Assembly: GCF_019097595.1 (NCBI RefSeq)
Contig: NC_080718.1
Span: 11,192,657 to 11,256,656, forward strand
Length of the DNA stretch: 64,000 nt
Direction of reading: 5' to 3'
Source: Hemibagrus wyckioides
Taxonomy: Eukaryota > Chordata > Actinopteri > Siluriformes > Bagridae
The stretch's first letter is position 1. Each line of letters starts with the position of its first letter. The notes beneath the pieces were generated by a model. The model was not told the origin of the DNA. It saw only the letters and a list, made by a program, of their open reading frames with translations, and searched no databases. The translations under genes were made by a program, and so were the position numbers. Below are positions 1 through 24,864 of this stretch, piece by piece.

Positions 1-1325
1 CGCGATGCGTCAGATGTTGGCTAATAGAATAGTGCGGCAAATTGTCATTTAGATGAACCGGCCCACGTGGAATAATAATGCCGGGAGTTTGTGTCAGTTG
101 CTACACCCTGAATTGTCAGTCATTGGGTTAAACATGATGGTAATTGGATGCAGACTGATTAACTTTGCTTGGTACTGTCTCTTCAAATAACACAAAACAA
201 AGTAATCAGAAGCAAGGCTGGTCAGGCAGGGTTGCAGCCATGAATGAAACCATCAAAATGAGAAGGATTAAAAGGATGTAATTTGACCTGCAATTACTGC
301 TAAAGAGGAAAAGGCTGTGTTTATAAAAGTGAAATGTGGCCAGTAAAAGTGAGGCAACACTGTAGGATCTGAAATAGCAGATGACCTGGGAGGGAGTTAA
401 TGTACATTTGCAGACAAGAATCGTGGTTGCATTACTCAATACATACTAAATAATCCTTTTAATCCTTTTTTTTTTTTTTAACTTTTAACTCTACGATCTT
501 TCATATCAACATACATTCTCAAAAGACATTCTAATAATCAAGAAGATGCTTAATTCTCTGAAATAATGAAGTGAAGCGTCATCCATCCCTCCTGATAATA
601 CGAACACAGCTTTCCTGTCGATGGTGCATAGGACAGCATGTATTCATGAGATTGGTGCTCTTACAACACCAAACTTAATCATCATCAAAACAAACGAATT
701 TGAACCGATTTTTTCTAAGGTTAGTTGAAGTTTGATGTAAGAGCTTTAGCATAATCCTAAAATTTACACTTTCGTTAACCAATCAGTTAGGCTTACACAC
801 ACACAATTTTAGAATATTAAGAAAACTCATCAGTGTTATAAAAGAGCAAACAGTAATAAATCCATTTATAGACAAATTCATAATCAGCAGAGATTAGTAA
901 TGTCAGCATTTTCCACAAATCGCCATGTATCTTAATCCCCATTAACGTGTCCATGATAGTCCCGCTAACAGCTCGTTAAATGGGCCAGTGGTTTGTGACG
1001 AAGTCTGCAAATAGGGGAAGGCCCTCATCATCGCTAAACTAACAATTTCATCCCTAGCTCTTTCGGACTCTTACAATCTCTCACTCATTTTCTGTCCAAA
1101 ACAATACAGGAGCCTATCTGGCTCAGCTCTCTCCCTGGAGACCTTGCCACTAGAGAGCAACCCTCTGATCCACTCATTAATTAGATTTCCATTTATCCTC
1201 TGGTCCCGTCAGAGCAGAAGGGAAATGATTTGCATTGAGTGGGTTAGATTAAAAGAGGGTCCAGCAAGCTAGCCACCTTCTTCCTTTGGCACGTGCCCAT
1301 ACGCAAGTGCAGCACGCATGAGAGT

Positions 1326-1361
<36 letters not shown>

Positions 1362-4300
1362 AATACTGATTAGCAGGAGTTAGAGATTTGTTTAGTTGAT
1401 TAGAAAGGTCAATTACTAATTCTGTACTTAGTTAATCAGCAACTTCTCTGACTCGACATCCATTGGAAATTACATACTGTGGACTTCAGCGGTTCTATTA
1501 AACAGTAATCAGGACCAAGACCGATTTCTGAGGCCATTTATGAACACCAAATATATATATCACACACACATTAGTTTGAATTATGGAATTATCAAAGTGT
1601 CTGTTCAATCATGGAGTTCTAATGTGGACAACAATGAAAACTGCACTGCAACATTAGCTTCCTTTTCATTATCAACCGAGCACTGTTCATTTTACACAGT
1701 GAGTTTTTTGTCTATATCTTGTAAGTTCAGAAGGGAAAATAAACTAACAAATGCGACATAAGCAGAATCGAGATCGGCACCGTTCCAATCCTTTTGGGGA
1801 TGCCTGCGTAAACAGTGGGGTGTGACATGGATACTCCTTTCTTCCATCTTAAGAGCTGTGGCTGATTAATGCGAGGATTGCAATAGCAACAAGATGGATC
1901 CCTTTAAACCCAGAAGAGAAAATGAGTCCCTGGACTGAGCTGAAAACCCTGTTTAGATCCGACTGCCCCAAATCACTTTCATTAAGAGTCAAACACACCA
2001 ATTGCACCCCTGTTGCACATCTCAAACTGCCACTGGGCTATTACGGGGCGTAATCTTTATTTAATAGATTTAACATCCATATTCACTGCCTGATTCCCAA
2101 GAGAGCAAGGCGGAACGCAGAGGACACACACACACGGACACACTTTCACACACACGCACACATGCATACACATTAACCCACGCCCACATGTCCCCCGCTT
2201 CGAAATACATACACCTGACGCTCATGTTTGGGCTCAAAATTCAATTACCCACTTATTGATACTTCACAGGGATATTTAAGATGCAGACATGGAGAGTGAT
2301 TTCCCAGGGGACCCACCGCTTCCTCTTAATGTCCCAGCCGAGAGCTCCTCACCCCTCCCGCCTGTTCTCTACACCACGAATCATTACACACAGGCAGGCA
2401 CGTGTACACACACACACACACACTCTCTCACACACCTTCTGTCTCTTTTCCTCTCTCTCAGACACCGTGTGTGTGTGTGTGTCTCTCTCTCTCTCTCACT
2501 CACTCACACACACCAGAGCCTATCCCTGTCCATGAGGTCTCCTTATTAATAGGCAATCAGTCAAAATTCATTCATTAAAAACCTTAAAAGGTTTTTGCAC
2601 AGACACTATGATTAGCTGGGAAAGAAAATCCAATGAATTCCTAATGCACCTATGGAAATGAGGTGTCATTTCCGATCTGTTGATGGAGGCAGTGGGGAGG
2701 ACGGAGGAGGGAGGGAGAGGGAGCTGCTTGCGTTTCCTCTTCCTCTCTCATGAGCCAGTTTAGCTGTAGCCTAAATCAGCTGTACAGTATGCACGTACAT
2801 GTAACAAGGCACTAGAAAATAATTATTGGACTACATGAAGTTGGGCCATGCTCCTGTCATATGTGCATCACTAGATTAATCAGAAATGAGCTACATTCAA
2901 AGCTAAACGCACTGCCTTTTTCATATTATGCCTAGATCAGGTTTGATACACTCAGGAGAGGCTGTGAAGTCAGACCTAGCACAGACATTTCAGCTGTTTG
3001 CTATCTGCACAATACAACACAGTGGCAGTAAAAGGCCAGAGAGTGCAGAGGAGGAAGGGTGAGGGAGTGGATAGATAGAGGAGAGCTTTCACCCAGCACA
3101 GCCTGTCATTCTGACAACACTTCATAACTGCTGGCCCTGCGGTCAGGTGTCTCTGATGGATTGATGGAAGCCCATTACTACGATGCCGTAGCGTCCGTCC
3201 AATCATTACAGTGCTACGGTGCACTTAATAGAGCTGAGATTGATCTGAGGGAGGGGGCATTGAATGCTGGGGCTATTAGTGTTGGACAGGTGTGACCCTT
3301 CAGCCTCACTCCTGATAGCAGAGAAGCTACAAGACACTGGTTTTAGTGTCGGGCATCTTTCTTTTTGTGGATTTAGCAGATTTCTTCTGTGAACTAATAC
3401 TGTTTATATGACTTGCTTCAAAGACTTTATTTGCCCTCAGCCTTTGCTTGCTTCGGATCTAATGCAGTTTCATCACATTGCATCAGAATCGATGTTTTAC
3501 TCATGGAAAGAAGACCTACTGATCTGGGAAAAGAAGAAACATACTAATTATATGTATGCCTTAAATCTTAATGAAACTGAGTAGAAAACACTAAGAAAAC
3601 AATATTACACTGTCCAAAATTCCCTAACACAATTAATTTTCCTAAATTAAGATCCTGCCTCCTGAACATTTGTCAAGAGGAAACAAATGTGTTACATCAC
3701 GCCACCATTTTGCAACAGCAGGCATTAGTAGTATCATCAGCGTTGCCTGAGACCTACCTGTCCCAGAGGGCCACTCTCTATTCAATTACCTTCAATAACA
3801 GCACTTATCAGTGTAGTGAGTGGCCCTGTGGGACTGGAGGGTCCTGATGAGCACGCTCAGACAGCAGTATTTATCATGGCCTGGAGCAGATGGGGACTGG
3901 AAGGGGGAAGGAAGGCTGGGCACGCGTCAGCTCCTCAGAGAGCACTGCTACTCGGCGTCACTCGGCTAAAGGAGGAGGGGTGTGGGTCCCCAAGGAGGTG
4001 GATCTGGCACACGCCTCATTCTCATGCTTACAAAAATATGGCCACATGTTTGCATGTGTAGTGAGATCAGGCACCGTGATGCTTGCTCATGCTGTACTGT
4101 CCTTGTTATATCCAAGAAAAGAAAATGTGGCATGAATTTACTAAAAATACAAAACTCCCCAAATTACTCACCTAAATAGCAATTATTGAATCCTTCTTAG
4201 ACACATGTAAACCAGTACAAGTAAGACGTCTAAAATGCAAAATCAGCACTTATGAAACATTTCACTTTAAAGAACTGCAGCTCCATTAAGTCTAAGCCAC

Positions 4301-4389
4301 TTGTGTGTCCTCCAGCTAGAGCCTTCAAGGGTGAGTTTTCACTGCCTGATTACGCATCCCCATTAACCAGCTCAGGACTTTAATGGCCA
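1..4389. other. Noncoding region, candidate conserved elements
   Basis: I see no convincing coding exon here on either strand. The stretch would lie in the last intron of lin52 or beyond it. It contains CA/GT microsatellites (about 1329-1358, 2126-2165, 2407-2530), short TAATTA-type homeodomain-like motifs and long stretches free of recognisable transposons, notably about 900-1310 and 2030-2300. In other vertebrates lin52 neighbours the retinal homeobox gene vsx2, so transposon-poor DNA here could be regulatory. That is inference: conservation cannot be measured from one sequence. Confidence 0.4.
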
Positions 4390-7300
4390 GTGTGGCACAG
4401 TAAATCGTCCTGGCACAAGCCCCCCGCCCCACATGTCCTACTCCGCCCTTCCCCGGCTCAATTTAAAGACGCTGCAGAGCGAAAGAAACATGAAGAAAAA
4501 GTAACTGAGATTTACAAGGCTTTCCCGACAGCTGCGAAAATGAAGAAAATTAAACCGCACCACGTTAAAGGTCATAGCTGGTTGAAGTCGCTGGAAACAA
4601 ATAATAATCACCATTTTGTACTTGCTGAAGGTGGACAATCAAGTGGACTTCATGTACATTATTAGAGATATGCAAATTACAATTAATACAAAGGGGTTGA
4701 CAGATATACAAGAAATAAAAAAAAAAAGTATCCAAAAATATCCAGTAAATAATTACTGCTCATTCACAATAAAATATCCTGATCTTGACAAAGTAATTTT
4801 ATTTTAGAGCAATGGATTGCATTCAGCATGTGCTTTTTGCTTCTTATTTATATAGAATTAGGACCTGGTAGTTCCAATAAAAGCTTAATAATGTTTAAAT
4901 AATATCTTTATGACATTTTGAAACAAGCTTATAGCTGTACAAATGTAATTTACTTATAGAGAAGCAGCCCACAAGTGCTCTGTCTAATGTATACCGGAAT
5001 TTTAAGAAAAGCCTGAAACTGTTTGGGAAAATGAGAAAAAGATTGCGCAAAGCTTCAACAGTACTTTCACAGGGTTATTGCCATCTTTATTATTTTAAGA
5101 TGAGCAGGTGTCAGACAGTGTACACGTGACCACTTCCACTATATATATTTTTTAACATTTCTGCATTTACATAGTAGTGTTGCAAAACTTTCACTAAGAT
5201 ATAAATACAGCACACAATCCCTGCATCGTCCCTAAATGCACAAATAATTCAAGCAAACAACTGTACCGCTGATGCGCTTTTGAGCAGGAAATTGCTTTGT
5301 GCTATTTGCTGGGATAAGGGAGAGCATTTTAAGAGGCACAAAGTATGTCTGTAAGCAGCATTTCAAAGAGCCTGACTACTCAAAAACTACTAGTGGTGAA
5401 CTTCAAAAACATGGGGTTATACCCTCTCGATCTGAATGGACAAATCAAACATCTTGTGACATCTGGTGAAAAGCCAACAGTGTGTGTAGAAGCTGGTCCT
5501 GCTGCACATACTAGTTTACTGATCATGTGTTTGCAACTATGCCAGGCAATAATCTCAAACAACTAGCTCTCTCAATGCATCTGGCTATTTACCGTAACAT
5601 CTGGAATAGAATGTTAAGAGACTGTTCAGATTCACTGTCACTCAGGCATTTTGGTCCCTGCTTAGTGAACGTGAAGGGTTTACATGTGATTTAGTATACC
5701 AGCAAGACAGTGTGCCATAGAGCTCAGGCCAGGTAGTGGAGTGGTTTATGAAGAAAGGATGTGAGGTGTTGATATGGTCAGCTTTAAATCTCACCAGACT
5801 AAGACCCATGTGGGAGTATGTTTACGTGCAGAGAAGCAAAATGTAAGACTGAGTAACACTTAATTGCACTTTCTATGTTTACATTCATTTTTTGTATATT
5901 TCAATAATTATGAGATACACATTACAGCCATTTTTATGAGTTTTGCATACTTATTGTATTAAAAAAAATAAAAAATTTAACTGTACGGCTATCAGCCCAT
6001 TAGGATTATAGGTTCCTTGTCAGTTAACACGCAGAACTGCTGATGAGCATATAAGGTCTACTATCTAGCTGCCAATAGTTTGTTAAACCTAAACAATTAC
6101 AATTGTAAAACTAAAATTGCAGCATTTTCTTAACACCATGCACCCAAAATGACAGAAAAACATAATAAATTAGGTTAGGCATAATCCCAAAATGAATGGG
6201 CATACTCTAATCATAGCCATCAGATGGAATTTTACAAAATAGCTCACTTGGAGGTCTACCTCTTTATACTCTCAGATCATCAGTGAGCTTTCAACGCTGT
6301 GTGTTTGGCTGAGGCCCACATGCACACAGTGAAGGAAGTGCAACATAAATTTAAACAAACCATCCTCACTCAAATCCTTCAGGAGTATCACTTATATCAA
6401 ATGAATATGAATCTCCCACCAAATGTTGCATTTGGAAAATCTTAAGCTACACATGAACGATGAGGTCTAATGCAACTGAATGGGAAATCGTCCACAAATA
6501 AACTCATTCTGGGATACAGATACTGTCACACGTTATCTACTCCCCGAATGCAGCCGAATTCTGACTGTTCTATAGACATGGCCATGGTTCAGGCATGTAT
6601 CTATGCTGATTCCGTCTATAATGGTGGGAAAAACCAGTCACCTGTCACTGACCATGTCTGACCACCTCAAGCATCCACACACCTGCCTGTGACATCTCCA
6701 AGAATTCTGATAGACAACTGAAAATAATACCGAACTGAACAACTAACATCTAATTTGTCTATACAAAACAAAACCATACGTAAGAAACTACCTACCTGTG
6801 TCAACTGATTTTATCTCCAACTATTTTAATAAAAAAGCCCAGGAGGTCTGAAATGTTCTTTTTTTCTCCCCACATGTCAGGTTTTTTGTAAGCTTAGATG
6901 TAGCTAATGCAGGTCATTACATTTACTTATGTAGATTTACTCCACATTTCCCTGGGATCATCAGATTCTTTGATGTATTTTTCATTACTTGAAATAGTGG
7001 AAAGTGAGTCAAGAGACAGAGCATAGCTATTGATCTATAACCATTTTCCCTTACCATTCGACTGATCGATAAACATCGTACTGCAGCAGCTGTCCATCAT
7101 AAATGATAAGTGATGTCAATCAAGAACAATGCTATAATGAACATATACTGTCTACACTGTATAGAAGTCTGTAAGCTTGGACAGCTCACATACTGAGCAA
7201 CAGTGAAGCAATTTTCTTTTTTATTTTTTTTTTTATTTTAGTTTAACAGCACCACCTAGAGGACAAAAGACCCACTAGCTGAATACACCTGCGTTCAGTC

Positions 7301-7759
7301 CACATCATATACTGTGCTTCACTTTTAATCAATAAACTATTGCCCAAAATACACAACCATGTCAATGAAACATGAAGACATGGACAGCAGATGTTGCTCC
7401 AGCTGCAATCACCACATTGTTAAATAAAAATGCGGTATGAGATAAAGTACGACATAAACATATGATGAAATAGACTCTTCCTTTTTTTTTTCTGGTGATC
7501 CTTGAGTATATTTACTTTACAAGCATTCTGCTATGTGGCTACAGGTTTCACAATCATTACAGCTCTGATGTTAGGACATTTAAAATAATGTACCAAACAG
7601 AATGGGTAATTATCTGATTTCTGTGGATTTCTATGAAGCTAAGGCTTTACTTTACAGACATGACTAATGTGAATGAGATTTAAAGTGTCACCAGTTCTTG
7701 CGGCAAACAGTGGCTTAGTTTTCATCGTATTTTTCTGTTTGTAATATATTTATACTTAC
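4390..7759. other. Noncoding region with degraded transposon relics
   Basis: No intact gene is seen. Between about 5320 and 5850 the plus strand holds broken coding traces. One frame resembles the C-terminal half of a THAP finger (C-K-Q-H-F then a G-V-I-P-S box). Further on there is a trace like the catalytic end of a Tc1/IS630-family transposase (Q-Q-D-S followed by V-V-E-W-F). Both are interrupted by stops. The rest is AT-rich unique-looking DNA. The final exon of lin52 was searched for here on the minus strand and not found. Confidence 0.4.
5330..5850 (+). pseudogene. Transposase/THAP-like relic, broken
   Basis: Two short decayed traces follow one another. Near 5350-5440 a frame reads C-K-Q-H-F-K-E-P-D-Y and then a G-V-I-P-S-R box, which is the pattern of the second zinc-ligand pair and the A-V-P box of THAP domains. 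Near 5700-5830 another frame reads Q-Q-D-S and later V-V-E-W-F-M-K-K-G-C-E-V-L, like the Tc1-type transposase segment around the second catalytic aspartate. Stops break both. They may be remnants of one or two dead DNA transposons. The match is by eye and short. Confidence 0.3.
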
Positions 7760-10070
7760 ACTCTTCCAAGCCCAGCTGATACGCCAAATTCTGCAGCCCT
7801 TTAACTTTTTCCATCAGGTTCGCTGTGGTCAGACTTCCCAGCTCTGTGACAGTAACAAAAGAGCAGCTTAGTTAAAAGGAAAAAAACTGCTTTAAACAAG
7901 CAAGTGATGATAAAATAATATTACAAGATCAGATCCATAGTTTTAAAATGTATTTGAGTTTGCACATGCACGAGACCTTTCAACATTTCAATGTCTTCTG
8001 ACTCCAACTCTGCCATCCACTTAGGTGGAGAATTCGTTATTGGCTGGGGAAACAAAACAGATAAAATGATTCTTATTCTTTGTCACATCATATGAGATCA
8101 AGATAATGAATAGAAGATGTATACAATACTTACATTTTTAAACGAGGCAGCAAATTCTGAAACCCCTGGCACTGTTCCCAAAAAACCAAGCCAAATTAAA
8201 TAAGAGAAAACAATCAGTGTAACTTTACACTCTCACAGACTTCTGAAAGTAGAATAAATATTCTCAAAAATTATTCTTACAAATTATAAGATAACTTACA
8301 TTGCTCTGGCCAGAGGTCAGGTGAAGCTCGATCAAGCTTTTCATAACTCAGCAATGATGATTCAAAGTCCTCAGCTATGACAAATGACAGAAACTATTCA
8401 TCAGTTCGTCAGTGCCAATATGATCGAAGCTGTTGTGTTTTTACTGGTTGGTTTACCTTTCAGAATAGTTAGAATTAATTACCTAAATAACTTGACTTTA
8501 TTGTCCTTAAAGGGCAATTGTGTATGTCGAAAGCTGCATACATACACATACAGCAGCAACACTACACACATAAAAACACATTTATAATAAGTCATTTAAC
8601 TAACTGGGAATCTACTGGCCTGTGTTCATGTGTTCACCTATTTTACTTTTCCTCATTATAGTATGGATAGTGTATAACCAATCGTGCACAGCAAATACTA
8701 GGATAATAAGCATGGATTTAGACTATAGTTTTGTTTGTACAGCCTCTCTCTCACACACACATTTTATTAATGGTTAATCAAAACTGGTGAACCTAGCAGT
8801 TCAGTGCTCATTTTAACAAAGACAGCATAATCGTTCTCCCCTTTTAATTTAGATGCATAAATATCGAGCCGCGGTCCAGGTCTCCATGAGGTTTAGGATA
8901 AAAAGAAACATCCAGGGATTTTTTTTAAACAGATGTTATCAACTAGACATTATATGAATTAAAAGAGCAAGTTTTATTAAAGCAGTTGTGTAAACCCCTG
9001 ACTGAGCTGAGCAAGCTCATGTACTCAACAACCAATCACTAACGACCGTTGTTCCCCAGCAACCAATCACTGACCACTTCACTGTTTGTTCCACCCACAG
9101 TCTTCTTAGTTCTTTAGTATAAACTCCCTTCTTGGTCATATTCAAGCAATAAGTCATTCAATTTGTTTCCTTTCTTTATTTCTCAACTACTCACTACTAC
9201 TACTTTTTAAGCTTACAGAATTTTTAAAAATCACATAAATGGTTTAAAAAAAACCTACATAAATGGATTGTTTGAATGGTTTGACTATTTTGGTTTGTAC
9301 TGCTGTGACAAAATTTTGTATATAACAAATAAATTATGATATAATAATAAGCTATATTTTTTATACTATATTCAGAAAGTCTTACTTCCTATAGAAACAT
9401 ATTTTGATATTCAAATGATTCAGACACTTAAAGTAATATGCAAATTAGCCAGTGACGTCATCTGGCGATTTTTAAGCCTGAATAAGCTACTTTCCCCTTG
9501 GCACCACACACTGATGTACATGTTATTCTGACTGTCCGTTCTGATCATTCCTGATCTAAAAGTAATGAGGACTGGGCTAAAGAAAATACCAGCCCTTATA
9601 TCTTTGATAGCTAGCCATGTCGACTACCATAATACTGCTTGAACAGCTAGTACATTCTCGATATCTGGTTAGTTATCGATGTTAAAACGGCACCGAACCG
9701 AACCGAGTCTGATGTTAGCTATGTATCAGGCGGATATCTTGCTCATTAGAGATTCATGCCAGGTAGATATTCGTATTACCAAGCTGACTAGCCTGCTAAA
9801 CTAGCTAGCATAAAGACATGGGTTATCGTCTAGTTGGCTAGCGGGAGGCTACTAGAGACCGATAAACAGGCGCTAGCTGGCGATTCGAAAAGTAAAGGTA
9901 GCGTTAGTGTGAAGCTGTTAACCTCACTATTCAACAAGAGAGAAGGAGTGTGAGTTCACACACACACCCCACTACACGCAGTGAACCCTGCACAATACAT
10001 TTAAACATCGACAGCAGAAAAATTAGTTGGTTGAGAAGAATTAAATTTTACCTCCATTCGGAGACGCCAT
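7760..10070 (-). CDS. lin52: LIN52, MuvB/DREAM complex subunit (last exon missing)
   Basis: LIN52 is a small scaffold subunit of the MuvB core, which joins p107/p130-E2F to form the DREAM repressor or B-MYB to activate mitotic genes in the nucleus. Five exons are seen, reading leftward: 10052-10070 (ATG, MASPNG), 8300-8374, 8134-8171, 7977-8043 and 7760-7843, with phases 1, 1, 0, 1, 2 agreeing throughout. Recognisable segments are the pocket-protein-binding L-L-S-Y-E-K-L, the R-A-S-P phosphorylation site followed by DLWPEQ, the SPPKWMAELESEDIEMLK stretch, and the helix ELGSLTTANLMEKVKGLQNL. The last exon, encoding about 18-20 residues in other vertebrates, was not found to the left and probably lies outside the window. 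The exon 4 donor (GTCTCG) is weak. The start matches the internal methionine of human LIN52; an upstream exon or start cannot be excluded. Confidence 0.93.
8375..10051 (-). other. lin52 intron 1
   Basis: This 1.7-kb intron separates the tiny first coding exon from exon 2. It is AT-rich with poly-A and poly-T runs. I see no other exon, RNA gene or clear transposon in it. Confidence 0.7.
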
Positions 10071-10250
10071 TTTGACATCAAATCACGTGATGTCGTGCAG
10101 CCAATCATCGGCGAGATGTTCAAGCGGTAACTGAAAAAGCTCCGCCTAATTGGAGGACTGATGGGTAATGGAGTTTACAGTGCATAAGGGAAGAACTACA
10201 CTCGGGACTGAGGAACATTTCTGACACCTGGAGCTCAGAGAAAACAGCAG
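10071..10250 (-). promoter_or_regulatory. Probable lin52 promoter region
   Basis: Immediately upstream of the lin52 ATG is an E-box-like TCACGTGA (about 10084-10091) and, slightly further out, a CCAAT-type sequence (about 10101). This position and motif content fit a TATA-less housekeeping promoter. The transcription start cannot be placed from sequence. Confidence 0.45.
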
Positions 10251-10408
10251 ACATTATCAGTCTCCTGAAGTTTCATATTGTTCGTAAATTCAGCAATCAG
10301 AGACCCATTTTTTGTGGTATTTATTTTTGTGGTTTTTAAGGAGAATACAAAAAAGCTGTAAAAACTGTATTTAGCAAGGCCTTTTATTATATTTTTATTT
10401 CTTTGTTA

Positions 10409-10412
<4 letters not shown>

Positions 10413-10477
<65 letters not shown>
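10413..10477. repeat. (TA)n microsatellite
   Basis: About 65 bp of uninterrupted alternating T and A. The open frame that crosses it (IYIYIY) is a product of the repeat. Confidence 0.95.
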
Positions 10478-10481
<4 letters not shown>

Positions 10482-10614
10482 TTTATAGGTGTATACCCCT
10501 GGCACTTTTGTTATGTATTTGTTGTGCAAGCATTAATGAAACAAAAAAAATTGAAGAAAGAAAAAGAAAACTGCTTGAAGTGGAATAAGGTAACTTAAAG
10601 AGACATGTTTATTA

Positions 10615-10760
10615 CACCAAAGCACTGTTTTATTCTTGAATCTGATTGGTCAGGAGGTGTTGATTATTTTTCTATAACAGCAAGTCTCTAATTGTAGTGC
10701 TGGATGTTGTTCAGATCATTTGGATGTTTTTTTGGGTTTTTATAGTGAAGACTTGTATAG
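10615..10760 (+). mobile_element. Dispersed repeat, MITE-like (partial)
   Basis: The segment with 'gaatctgattggtcaggaggtgttgat' and 'ctataacagcaa' resembles a repeat common in otophysan fish genomes. The right boundary is unclear and no terminal repeat was confirmed. Confidence 0.35.
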
Positions 10761-11772
10761 TGGATAATCTATATAATTTAAATGTAATAAACAGATTATG
10801 TGCTGTTATTTGGAAAAGAAGTGTGGATATGGTGATGTTCATGAAAAGAGTCTCGGCTGTTGGTGCTTTAACAACCAGTAAGTTTTCCATCATGGAAAAG
10901 AATCCTCAGGATATTATAATTTGTGCATCCGATCCTCACATTTTTTTAAAAACACAGAATGCCCGGGTTTGGGATTGGCAGTGAGAGATGGCTGGGTTAG
11001 TACGTTTCTTGTATTTTGTGAGGAAACAAGTGGTTCTTGCTGCTATAATGTAAATAATAACAGGAACTAACTCCACAACAATAGCTGTAAATATAAACAG
11101 TTTAAAAAAGCACATCATGTTCATTAATAAATTACAAACCTGTAATCATTGGCTAATTGCTGTATTTTCCTGGCTTGAGCCGGCACCGAGAGTTAACTTG
11201 CCCAGCAATTGAAGCCAGACCACACAATGTTCATGAACAAAGCAAGGAAACAACCTTCACAGAAAACTCTTGTAAAAAAATATTTAATAATTTACATTTA
11301 AATTATCTGTTGGACAATCCAATCTGGACAATTCCCAGGACTGGATATTGATGGCTCTCTAGATACTACAAACAAATACTTGAAAAACCCAGACCTTTTA
11401 ATCACAATTTAGAAATCCCCCAAAACAAGCTTGTGAGATTTCCAGAACTCGAAGAAACCACTTTTCAGCACTAATCCACTATATTAGTGAATGTTCACTA
11501 CTTCTAATATACAGTATTTATGACCTAAAAGGCACTTTGTGTGATTGTTTATTTCATACAAACCTGGAGTTGTTATAACGTATATCCAACAATCCTACAA
11601 TCATGTACAATTAAATAATTAATGCTTTGCAATACTGAGGACATTCTAATCTCATTTATAAGTTAGCAAATCTAGTATATTTAATAAGAATCTTGTAAAA
11701 TGAAATGTCACTACTTTAGCAGCTTTCTAGTCACTAGACCAGTTCATAGTTCACGCATTATGTCAAAACATT

Positions 11773-24864
<13,092 letters not shown>

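Larger units (their letters stand above)
10251..11772. other. Spacer between lin52 and pomt2
   Basis: It holds a (TA)n microsatellite (10413-10477) and a copy of a widespread fish repeat beginning near 10615, with the phrase for a 'cttgaatctgattggtcagg' motif. A minus-strand AATAAA (tttatt on the plus strand at 11548-11553) could serve as the pomt2 polyadenylation signal about 220 nt after its stop. No gene is seen; open frames here lack family resemblance. Confidence 0.5.

Noticed and set aside
10403..10588. Open frame with IYIYIY repeats (and its like at 19077-19319)
   Set aside because: It is a translation of a (TA)n microsatellite.
10697..10984. 95-codon open frame
   Set aside because: It overlaps a dispersed repeat, shows no family resemblance and has no splice or promoter context.
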